A DNA stretch of 5,919 nucleotides. Origin: Thiopontia sp964415865 (GTDB taxonomy: Bacteria > Pseudomonadota > Gammaproteobacteria > GCF-002020875). The position numbers and the translations under genes are program-made. The notes beneath the pieces are model-generated. The model saw only the letters and a program-made list of their open reading frames with translations. It had not been told where the DNA came from and searched no databases. The stretch spans positions 1-5,919 of the forward strand of contig CAYQBY010000044.1 of NCBI GenBank assembly GCA_964415865.1. Direction: 5' to 3'. This document shows positions 1-5,841 of the stretch, in pieces (positions within the stretch are counted from its first letter, which is position 1; every line of letters begins with the position of its first letter).

Positions 1-40
1 TGGCTGGTCTCGGAAGCTACTCACATATGAAGCCCAACAA

Positions 41-1327
41 CTAACGTCTTCTGGTTGGCTTGTTTTGAGAACCCCGGTTGGATGAAGTGGATTGACCTCT
101 ACCTCTCCTTTTATTGGTCTGTTTTCTTGAGCGCTTATTCCCTGTTTTCCCTCCTCCTCGGCCATTCTTGATAGGTTCCGCCTTGATGGATGGATCTACC
201 TCATAACCTGGAATAACCTGTTTAGGTATTTCCCGTTTCAGCAGTCGTTCAATGTCCTTTAACAATCCATGCTCATCTACACAAACCAGGGAGGCTGCCT
301 CACCTTCATTTCCAGCACGACCGGTTCGACCAATACGGTGGACATAATCTTCTGGCACATTTGGCAGCTCAAAATTTACCACATGAGGTAACTGGTCAAT
401 ATCCAGACCACGGGCAGCAATATCTGTTGCCACAAGAACTCTGACATCGCCATGCTTAAATCCCGCCAGTGCTCTGGTACGGGCACCCTGGCTTTTGTTG
501 CCATGAATTGCCGACGCTGTAAGGCCATCCTGTTCCAACTGTTTTGCCAGCCTGTTGGCACCATGCTTTGTTCTGGTAAACACCAATACCTGACGCCAAT
601 TATTGGAGCCGATCATGTGCGACAGAAGTTCACGCTTACGTTTTTTATCAATCGGATAGACAACTTGGTCAACCGTTTCAGCTGTAGTATTTTGACGAGC
701 AACCTCAATCAGCTCAGGCTTATTCAGCAGGTCATTTGCCAGCTGTTTAATTTTGTTTGAGTAGGTCGCCGAGAACAGTAAAGTTTGACGATCACGAGGC
801 ATAAGCTTAAGTACCCTGCGAATATCGTGGATAAAGCCCATATCAAGCATACGATCAGCCTCATCCAATACCAAGATCTCTACATGTGATAGATCTACGG
901 TTTTCTGTTGGGCATGGTCCAGAAGGCGGCCAGGCGTGGCAACCAATATGTCTACTCCATGACGCAACTTTTGAATTTGTGGATTAATTTTAACTCCACC
1001 AAAAATTACCATGGATCTTAGCGGTAGATGTCGACCATAAGTCTCTACACTCTCACCAACCTGGGCTGCCAGCTCTCTGGTTGGGGTTAAGACCAGGGCA
1101 CGTATAGGTCGATTCCCTTTGCCCTGTGCATGCTTATGTAGTAACTCCAACAGGGGCAGAGTGAAGCCTGCGGTCTTTCCAGTCCCTGTTTGAGCACCCG
1201 CAAGGATATCCCTGCCATGCAGCACTGCCGGAATAGCCTTGGACTGGATTGGTGTAGGCTCACTATAACCTTGCTCTTTTACCGCACGCATTATTTCGGC
1301 CGAAAGGCCGAGAGATTCAAAAGACAT
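41..1327 (-). CDS. rhlE: DEAD-box ATP-dependent RNA helicase, RhlE type
   Basis: A 428-residue cytoplasmic RNA helicase that uses ATP to unwind short RNA duplexes; RhlE proteins act in ribosome assembly and RNA turnover. All core motifs are visible in order: Q motif PTPIQ (24-28), Walker A AQTGTGKT (45-52), PTRELA (82-87), TPGR (131-134), DEAD (155-158), SAT (186-188), VLVFTRT (247-253), ATDIAARGLDI (300-310) and HRIGRTGR (330-337). After about residue 385 comes a low-complexity tail rich in Arg, Lys, Gly and Ser, ending in three arginines, typical of RNA-binding tails in this family. The N-terminus starting MSFESLGLS matches the family, so the ATG at 1325-1327 is the likely start, although its Shine-Dalgarno is poor: AAGGA lies about 12 nt upstream. 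It follows ccmI after 107 nt, so it could be read through from the operon or have its own promoter. RhlE, rather than RhlB or SrmB, is assigned from overall character; family is near certain, exact symbol less so. Confidence 0.93.
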   Translation of the reverse strand: MSFESLGLSAEIMRAVKEQGYSEPTPIQSKAIPAVLHGRDILAGAQTGTGKTAGFTLPLLELLHKHAQGKGNRPIRALVLTPTRELAAQVGESVETYGRHLPLRSMVIFGGVKINPQIQKLRHGVDILVATPGRLLDHAQQKTVDLSHVEILVLDEADRMLDMGFIHDIRRVLKLMPRDRQTLLFSATYSNKIKQLANDLLNKPELIEVARQNTTAETVDQVVYPIDKKRKRELLSHMIGSNNWRQVLVFTRTKHGANRLAKQLEQDGLTASAIHGNKSQGARTRALAGFKHGDVRVLVATDIAARGLDIDQLPHVVNFELPNVPEDYVHRIGRTGRAGNEGEAASLVCVDEHGLLKDIERLLKREIPKQVIPGYEVDPSIKAEPIKNGRGGGKTGNKRSRKQTNKRRGRGQSTSSNRGSQNKPTRRR

Positions 1328-1349
1328 TTTTTAGGGTTTTCCTTAGGTA

Positions 1350-1378
1350 ATTACGCTATTGGCAATTACAGGTGTCAG
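1350..1378 (-). promoter_or_regulatory. Weak sigma70-like promoter candidate for rhlE
   Basis: On the minus strand CTGACA (1373-1378) is separated by 17 bp from CGTAAT (1350-1355). The -35 box matches the consensus at 5 of 6 positions. The -10 box matches at 4 of 6 but lacks the important first T and second A. Transcription would begin some 15 nt before the rhlE start. The 107-nt gap between ccmI and rhlE makes a promoter plausible, but this match alone is weak. The -35 box overlaps the motif shared with the leader of the thioredoxin-fold gene. Confidence 0.28.
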
Positions 1379-1431
1379 ATTACCATCCAGATCATCATCA
1401 AAATGAACGCGATGGCGATGTAGATCAACAC
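1375..1431 (-). other. Possible 18-residue hydrophobic small ORF after ccmI
   Basis: Starting at a GTG (1429-1431), this frame reads VLIYIAIAFILMMIWMVI and stops at TGA (1375-1377). Every residue is uncharged and nearly all are hydrophobic, so the peptide would be a single short membrane helix. It lies in the same frame as ccmI, two codons after that gene's amber stop, so it could also be reached by readthrough. A possible ribosome site, AGGTGG, lies in the ccmI 3' end 11 nt upstream, which is long spacing. It resembles no family I can name. Chance is a real possibility at this length, so this is a candidate only. Confidence 0.2.
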
Positions 1432-1434
1432 TCT

Positions 1435-2676
1435 CTATTTAACCACCTGGTTAATCATGAGATTTATTGTCTCTGTCTGACTGGTTGTGGTTTCAACTGT
1501 ACCAACTAGATCACCAGACCCACCTGTTGCAATTCCGCTTTTTGAGACCTTTGCCCCAATTATAATTTGATCTGCTGATGACAGGTTATTGCCAGCCATC
1601 ATGGCCATGGAGTCATCAAGCTGAATGGTTGTTGGAAGTGATGCCACGGTCAAACGCTGAGCCGCCAAGGGCGGTCCTTTTTTACCCTGTGCTTTTGCGT
1701 AGATAAAGACCACATCCTCTGCGCTCACCATCTCTTGCAGGGACGGATCGATAGTTACTGCAACAGTCACTACTGCTCCTGCAGGTAGTGTCGCCGATTT
1801 TAGCAGAGCTGTTTTCTTACGCCCCAACTGCTCCTGAGCCCCATACGCTGCCTCATTGATCATTTTTATAATTTCAGGATCGTCGGTAGGTGCGGTCTTG
1901 GCCAGGCGTTCCCAAAAACCAAGGGCCTTTTTATATTTACCCAAATCGAAATATGCGTGTCCAGAGATCCAGAGCGCATCTCTATTGGTTGGATCAATCT
2001 CCAAGGCACGGGTCAGCTGATCGATAGGTGCCCCCATCCATGATCCACCATTACGGGTCGCCAGCGCCTCTCCATACTCCATAAACAGTTGAGAATCGAC
2101 GTTCTCACCCATCTTCTCTATTGCTCTCTCGTACACATTTACAATCTCTGAATTACGTCCCAGAAATTCGTACGATTTTGCCAGCATCATCCAACCATCT
2201 GAATTATTCGGATTCTGCTCCAGCTTTTTCTCCAGCTGAGCAACTGCATCCTCAAAATTCTCTGTACTCTGCTCTTGCTGCGCTACTTGAGATGCCACCT
2301 TTACATTAATAGCCTCTGGTGCCCCTATCTTTCCATAAAGGCCAAAAGCTATCATTGGTACCAGTACTATTGCTATCAATGCTCCCATACGGCCAGCAGA
2401 GCTGCTCTGTTCTATCTTACTCTCCTCTCCCTCCAGGTCTGCCAATAACTCTCTTTTCAGATCAGCCTCTGCCTGCTCAAACTGTTCGCCACTAATCTCT
2501 CCGCTCTCACGATCAGCCGTTAACTCCTCAAGACGTTGTTGAAAGATAGTTAGATTTGTCTCACGACGTGCCACCCCTACCGCTTTTCCTCTGCCCAAGA
2601 GTGGTGGCAACAAAAAAAGCAGGGCAATGGCAACCATCACAATGGAGCCGGACCAGAACATCATTTCACTACTCAT
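1435..2676 (-). CDS. ccmI: Cytochrome c maturation protein CcmI (apocytochrome c chaperone, TPR protein)
   Basis: A 413-residue inner-membrane protein of System I cytochrome c maturation. CcmI binds apocytochrome c and delivers it to the CcmF/CcmH haem ligation complex. The sequence shows the usual layout: a first membrane helix (about 6-27), a cytoplasmic loop with the family's Glu/Leu-rich stretch around NLTIFQQRLEEL (41-52) and LKRELLADLEGEE (73-85), a second membrane helix (about 96-115), then a periplasmic part with TPR-like helices (about 144-265) and the C-terminal beta-rich domain (about 298-411) containing VFIYAKA and GPPLAAQRL. Here it is separate from CcmH, unlike the fused E. coli CcmH. 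Its ATG overlaps the ccmH stop by one base (TAATG), and GAGGTG lies 8 nt upstream (2685-2690), which supports this start over the two nearby methionines at residues 5 and 6. It ends with an amber codon, after which the same frame continues with a short hydrophobic stretch. Confidence 0.93.
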   Translation of the reverse strand: MSSEMMFWSGSIVMVAIALLFLLPPLLGRGKAVGVARRETNLTIFQQRLEELTADRESGEISGEQFEQAEADLKRELLADLEGEESKIEQSSSAGRMGALIAIVLVPMIAFGLYGKIGAPEAINVKVASQVAQQEQSTENFEDAVAQLEKKLEQNPNNSDGWMMLAKSYEFLGRNSEIVNVYERAIEKMGENVDSQLFMEYGEALATRNGGSWMGAPIDQLTRALEIDPTNRDALWISGHAYFDLGKYKKALGFWERLAKTAPTDDPEIIKMINEAAYGAQEQLGRKKTALLKSATLPAGAVVTVAVTIDPSLQEMVSAEDVVFIYAKAQGKKGPPLAAQRLTVASLPTTIQLDDSMAMMAGNNLSSADQIIIGAKVSKSGIATGGSGDLVGTVETTTSQTETINLMINQVVK

Positions 2677-3164
2677 TATTTCAACACCTCATCCAGAGTT
2701 TTTTGCTCTTCTGCACTTAAATTTGTCTCTTCTGCCACCTCTTCCGTAGCCGCTTTACGTTGTCGACGAAGCTGTAATACCAGCATGGCACCACCTATGG
2801 GAACCAACAGCAGAGGCAACCCCCATAACAACCAGGTACGTGAATCAACCTTGGGGCGATAGAGCACAAAGTCACCATAACGGACCACAAACCACTCTCT
2901 GATTTCGGTATCTGTCTTACCCTGCTTCATCATCTCGTAAACCTTGGTGCGATGATCTCTAGCCAAATCTGCATTGGACCCTGCAATATTTGTATTTTGG
3001 CACTTCACACAACGAATCTCTTCAATAAGCAGTTTGTAGCGATCCTCTTCTGCCTGTGTAGCAAATTTAAAGCTGTCAATTGGTGCTGCTGTTGTAGCTA
3101 CCGTAAAGAGCAGCAGAGATGTTGCCATGGCAACTCGCAACAGATTCCATAAATTCCTTTTCAT
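2676..3164 (-). CDS. ccmH: Cytochrome c maturation thioredoxin-like protein CcmH (short form)
   Basis: A 162-residue periplasmic, membrane-anchored protein that keeps or makes the apocytochrome c CXXCH cysteines reactive for haem attachment, working with CcmG, CcmF and CcmI. A signal peptide is evident (basic MKRN start, hydrophobic 9-24, likely cleavage near TTAA at 24-27). The family motif RCVKCQN has its cysteines at 52 and 55, followed by IAGSNADLARD (60-70) and the typical RYGDFVLYRP (95-104). One membrane helix spans about 112-131, then a charged cytoplasmic tail. The length suits the unfused form. Two starts are adjacent: GTG at 3165-3167 and ATG at 3162-3164. The strong AGGAGG at 3171-3176 is 6 nt from the ATG and only 3 nt from the GTG, so I chose the ATG. 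It lies 15 nt after ccmG and overlaps ccmI by one base, which suggests tightly coupled translation. Confidence 0.95.
   Translation of the reverse strand: MKRNLWNLLRVAMATSLLLFTVATTAAPIDSFKFATQAEEDRYKLLIEEIRCVKCQNTNIAGSNADLARDHRTKVYEMMKQGKTDTEIREWFVVRYGDFVLYRPKVDSRTWLLWGLPLLLVPIGGAMLVLQLRRQRKAATEEVAEETNLSAEEQKTLDEVLK
2685..2690 (-). promoter_or_regulatory. Ribosome binding site of ccmI inside the ccmH 3' end
   Basis: GAGGTG on the minus strand, within the last codons of ccmH, lies 8 nt before the ccmI ATG at 2674-2676. Together with the TAATG stop-start overlap this points to translational coupling of ccmH and ccmI, and to the first of three close methionines as the start. Confidence 0.65.
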
Positions 3165-3170
3165 CACTAT

Positions 3171-3176
3171 CCTCCT
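3171..3176 (-). promoter_or_regulatory. Ribosome binding site that fixes the ccmH start
   Basis: A full AGGAGG on the minus strand lies 6 nt before the ATG at 3162-3164 and only 3 nt before the in-frame GTG at 3165-3167. The spacing favours the ATG, which shortens the protein by one residue. Confidence 0.75.
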
Positions 3177-3179
3177 GAA

Positions 3180-3800
3180 TTATGTTTTTGGCAGACACCT
3201 GCCATCCGCCGCCCTCATTTTGCGGATTATAGTGAGAATATTGCCCACATTGTTTTTGACCTCTTGTGAGTTTTCTGGATTTGGATACTCAAGATCATTG
3301 AGTGGCCCAGTGATGCGTTCACAAATTCTTCCATCCACATCAATCAAGTAGGTCTCTGGCGCTCCAGTCACTGCCCACTCCAGACCCGCAATATTCTCTC
3401 CATCATCACCAGTCTTATCATATGGATTACCCAACACATCCAACCAGCGTATTGCTGCAGCCCTGCTGCCACCAGACTCCTCTCTGTCCTTCCAGTTGAT
3501 GCTATATATCGGAACCTCCTTGGTGGCGGCCAAACGCATCAATACATCATGCTCTGCACGACATGATGGACACCATGTTGCCCACATATTCAGCAGGCTA
3601 ACCTCTCCATTGAGGTCGGCACGTGAAAAACGTGCTCCTGGAACAACAAGATCAGGCAGATCAAATTCTGGTGACATCTTGCCTATCATTGGTGAATCAT
3701 CACTCTCATGACGCGGATTGAGGTAGAGCCCTACATAGAGGAGCACAAACAGCAAAACAATAATGGTGACGGGAAGTATTGCCCGTGAACGTGAGGCCAT
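3180..3800 (-). CDS. ccmG: Thiol:disulfide interchange protein CcmG (DsbE)
   Basis: A 206-residue membrane-tethered periplasmic thioredoxin that passes reducing power, usually from DsbD/CcdA, to CcmH and apocytochrome c. An uncleaved N-terminal helix (about 8-27) is followed by the thioredoxin fold: MIGKMSPEFDLPDL (38-51), the redox site WATWCPSC (73-80, Cys77 and Cys80), IYSINWKD (98-105), GNPYD (124-128) and the cis-proline loop GAPETYLID (146-154, Pro148). The frame stays open upstream to an ATG at 3933-3935, but that would run inside argH and remove the membrane anchor from the N-terminus. The ATG at 3798-3800 has AAGGA 7 nt upstream (3808-3812), which overlaps the argH stop codon, so I chose it. 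Two features look unusual: about 45 residues follow GPL at 165-167, and extra cysteines sit at 160 and 202. ccmF, its common upstream neighbour, is replaced here by argH. Confidence 0.93.
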   Translation of the reverse strand: MASRSRAILPVTIIVLLFVLLYVGLYLNPRHESDDSPMIGKMSPEFDLPDLVVPGARFSRADLNGEVSLLNMWATWCPSCRAEHDVLMRLAATKEVPIYSINWKDREESGGSRAAAIRWLDVLGNPYDKTGDDGENIAGLEWAVTGAPETYLIDVDGRICERITGPLNDLEYPNPENSQEVKNNVGNILTIIRKMRAADGRCLPKT

Positions 3801-3807
3801 CTCTTTT

Positions 3808-3812
3808 TCCTT
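3808..3812 (-). promoter_or_regulatory. Ribosome binding site that fixes the ccmG start
   Basis: AAGGA on the minus strand lies 7 nt before the ATG at 3798-3800 and overlaps the argH TAA stop (3811-3813). It favours the short 206-residue CcmG over the longer frame that would overlap argH by 125 nt. The overlap of stop and ribosome site suggests that ribosomes leaving argH may restart on ccmG. Confidence 0.75.
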
Positions 3813-5244
3813 AATATGACTGATCTTGAAATGAGGCGGTACCAGAAAGCTCTTCTGCCTTTCTACGCCTGGCTCTGCGAACTGCCGCATGCACCTGCTC
3901 AGGAGCTGTTCCACCTCGATGGTTGCGAGCAGCAACAGACCCCTCCAGCGTCAATACCTCAAATACATCTTCCTTGATGACATCAGAAAACTGCTGAAGT
4001 TCCTCCAGCGTCATCTCTGCCAAATCTTTTTTATGTTCAATGCCATAACGAACCGCTTTACCAACGATCTCATGGGAATCACGAAATGGCACTCCTGCAC
4101 GTACCACATAATCTGCCAGATCAGTTGCTGTAGAGAACCCCTTACCTGCTGCGCTGCGAGTATTGTCTCTATTCACCACCACAGTTGGCATCATATCTGC
4201 GTAGACCTTGAGTGACCCCTTGATGGTGTCCACTGTATCAAACAGTGGCTCCTTATCTTCCTGATTGTCCTTGTTATAGGCCAATGGCTGCCCCTTCATC
4301 AGGGTAAGCAGACCAATCATATGGCCATATACCCGTCCGGTCTTGCCTCTTACAAGTTCAGGCACATCAGGATTTTTCTTCTGTGGCATTATTGATGAAC
4401 CGGTACAGAAGCTGTCTGGTAGTTCGATAAAACTAAATGGGTCTGAGGTCCAGAGCACAAGCTCCTCAGAAAATCGTGACAAGTGCATCATCAGTAGTGA
4501 TGCGGCGGCAGTAAATTCAATCGAGAAGTCGCGATCACTTACTGCATCCAGCGAATTTTCTGCGGGCGCATCAAAGCCAAGCAATTTGGCTGTCATGAAA
4601 CGGTCTATGGGATAAGTGGTGCCTGCTAGTGCCGCAGCACCAAGAGGCATGACGTTTACCCGTTTACGACAATCGAGCAAACGGCCGTGGTCACGAACCA
4701 GCATCTCGTGCCATGCCATCATGTGATGCCCAAAGGTGATTGGCTGCGCTGTCTGCAGATGGGTGAAGCCGGGCATAATGGTTTCGGCCTCACGCTCAGC
4801 CAGCATCAACAAACCCTCTTGCAGACGATCTATCTCTGCCAGAATGGTATCAATCTCATCCCGTAACCAGAGTCGAATATCTGTTGCAACCTGGTCGTTG
4901 CGAGAACGTCCAGTATGCAGTTTTTTACCTACATCCCCAATCTTCTGAACCAACCTGGATTCGATGTTCATATGCACATCCTCCAGGGCAATTGACCAAC
5001 TGAAAGAGCCGCTGTTGATCTCTTCAAGAATCTCTTCCAGCCCCTCCATGATCTGATCGCGTTCTTCAGCAGTCAGGACATCAACCTCAGCCAACATACG
5101 TGCATGTGCAATTGAACCACGAATATCGTAACTCGCCATACGTTGATCAAAGGTAACCGAGGCGGTAAACGCCTCAACAAAAGCATCTGTTGATTCGGTA
5201 AAACGTCCTGTCCAGGGCTTTTCTGTTACTTCTTTCTGTTCCAT
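3811..5244 (-). CDS. argH: Argininosuccinate lyase
   Basis: A 477-residue cytoplasmic enzyme that splits argininosuccinate into arginine and fumarate, the last step of arginine synthesis. It belongs to the aspartase/fumarase superfamily, which acts as a homotetramer with active sites built from three subunits. The three conserved regions are present: TGRSRNDQVATD (111-122), FTHLQTAQPITFGHH (160-174, with the conserved His162) and the signature loop GSSIMPQKKNPD (282-293), which holds the catalytic serine. The N-terminal WTGRF (11-15) matches the family's usual start, leaving only a short extra leader, so the ATG at 5242-5244 is reasonable although its ribosome site (GAAGTAG) is weak. It is somewhat longer than the E. 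coli enzyme of about 457 residues. It lies 11 nt after the thioredoxin-fold gene and 10 nt before ccmG, so it appears co-transcribed with redox genes of unrelated function. No truncation or missing motif was seen. Confidence 0.97.
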   Translation of the reverse strand: MEQKEVTEKPWTGRFTESTDAFVEAFTASVTFDQRMASYDIRGSIAHARMLAEVDVLTAEERDQIMEGLEEILEEINSGSFSWSIALEDVHMNIESRLVQKIGDVGKKLHTGRSRNDQVATDIRLWLRDEIDTILAEIDRLQEGLLMLAEREAETIMPGFTHLQTAQPITFGHHMMAWHEMLVRDHGRLLDCRKRVNVMPLGAAALAGTTYPIDRFMTAKLLGFDAPAENSLDAVSDRDFSIEFTAAASLLMMHLSRFSEELVLWTSDPFSFIELPDSFCTGSSIMPQKKNPDVPELVRGKTGRVYGHMIGLLTLMKGQPLAYNKDNQEDKEPLFDTVDTIKGSLKVYADMMPTVVVNRDNTRSAAGKGFSTATDLADYVVRAGVPFRDSHEIVGKAVRYGIEHKKDLAEMTLEELQQFSDVIKEDVFEVLTLEGSVAARNHRGGTAPEQVHAAVRRARRRKAEELSGTASFQDQSY

Positions 5245-5255
5245 ATTTTTCTACT

Positions 5256-5786
5256 TCAAGGCAAAATTTGTTTCAGAGCATTTGTTGCTCGTACCAGAGA
5301 TTCATCGATGTATGCACTAACAAAATCACGCACTCCCAGACCAATCATCCTTTTCTGAACCTCCTTGCCTTTTTCGTCCAGAAAAAGCAGTGTTGGTGTC
5401 ACCCAAACCCCATAATCCTGGCTCAGGTCAGTTGGCGCTACAGCTTCCCCAGAAAAGCCAATGATGTCGTCAAAACTGTCCATATAGACTTTGCGTATCA
5501 CAACCCTTTCGTCATAATCCCGATTACGCAATAGAGGAATCAGATAGTCTGACTCCATCACCTTACAGTAAGGACACTCTTCTGCAGAAATCATAAGCAG
5601 AAGAGGAACATCACGTTCAGCAGCAAGCTGTCCATCCTGTTGTAGATTGGAGCTGAATATCACATGATTTGCTAACTCAATGGACTCTTCACCAACAACC
5701 TCACTCAACGGAACCAGTATCAGCAGAAACATGGCAACTATTCTGGATAAGTTGCCAAAAAACTGCTTGTCTAACCGTAGAGACAT
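5256..5786 (-). CDS. Exported thioredoxin-fold protein with CPYC redox site
   Basis: A 176-residue protein that is probably periplasmic. It has an N-terminal signal or anchor (basic start with Arg4, Lys7 and Arg15; hydrophobic 17-28; possible cleavage near VVG at 30-32). The thioredoxin fold is shown by PLLLMISAEECPYC (61-74, redox cysteines 71 and 74), a strand VVIRKVYMD (95-103), YGVWVTPTLLFLD (125-137, cis-proline 131) and a C-terminal helix. The CPYC site followed by KVMESDYL resembles the small thioredoxin-like proteins sometimes labelled SoxW or thioredoxin_2, which are thought to reduce periplasmic disulfides. I cannot assign a specific partner or a symbol. Its place at the head of a row with ccmG, ccmH and ccmI suggests, by inference, a role in handling cysteines during cytochrome c maturation. 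The start is supported by GAGGAGG just upstream (5789-5795), though the spacing is short. The 42-bp repeats lie immediately upstream of its leader. Confidence 0.85.
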   Translation of the reverse strand: MSLRLDKQFFGNLSRIVAMFLLILVPLSEVVGEESIELANHVIFSSNLQQDGQLAAERDVPLLLMISAEECPYCKVMESDYLIPLLRNRDYDERVVIRKVYMDSFDDIIGFSGEAVAPTDLSQDYGVWVTPTLLFLDEKGKEVQKRMIGLGVRDFVSAYIDESLVRATNALKQILP

Positions 5787-5806
5787 CGCCTCCTCTTTCC
5801 CCTGTT

Positions 5807-5812
5807 TCTATA
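5807..5812 (-). promoter_or_regulatory. Weak -10 candidate for the thioredoxin-fold gene operon
   Basis: TATAGA on the minus strand matches four of six -10 consensus bases and lies 20 nt before the start codon. The hexamer 17 bp upstream, GTAATC at 5830-5835, is a poor -35 box and falls in the repeat array, so recognition would need an activator or another sigma factor. This is the best candidate in the leader but remains weak. Confidence 0.25.
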
Positions 5813-5816
5813 GTTG

Positions 5817-5841
5817 CTACAGGTAATTAGATTACTTGTAG
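5817..5841. repeat. Inverted repeat at the operon-proximal end of the 42-bp array
   Basis: CTACAGGTAAT (5817-5827) and ATTACTTGTAG (5831-5841) are inverted copies with 10 of 11 positions complementary, separated by 3 bp. The one mismatch would be a G-U pair in plus-strand RNA. The left arm is a perfect inverted copy of the matching part of the second repeat unit (5873-5883). It could act as a dyad operator, a hairpin or simply mark how the array ends; there is no run of T after it to suggest an intrinsic terminator. Confidence 0.8.

Noticed and set aside
1..40. Terminator or gene start downstream of rhlE
   Set aside because: The 40 bases after the stop show no GC-rich hairpin with a T run and no supported reading frame; too little sequence is present to judge.
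452..760. Plus-strand open frame opposite rhlE
   Set aside because: It is antisense to the conserved helicase core, its product has no recognisable motif, and a complete gene explains the conservation on the other strand. The same holds for the other plus-strand frames opposite ccmI, ccmH, ccmG, argH and the thioredoxin-fold gene.
1328..1434. Intrinsic terminator between ccmI and rhlE
   Set aside because: GGTAAT (1346-1351) and ATTACC (1379-1384) are inverted but only 6 bp, AT-rich and 27 bp apart, with no following T run on the minus strand.
3801..3935. A 45-residue N-terminal extension of CcmG in the same open frame
   Set aside because: It lies wholly over the 3' end of argH, places non-family sequence before the membrane anchor, and lacks the well-spaced AAGGA that precedes the ATG at 3798-3800.
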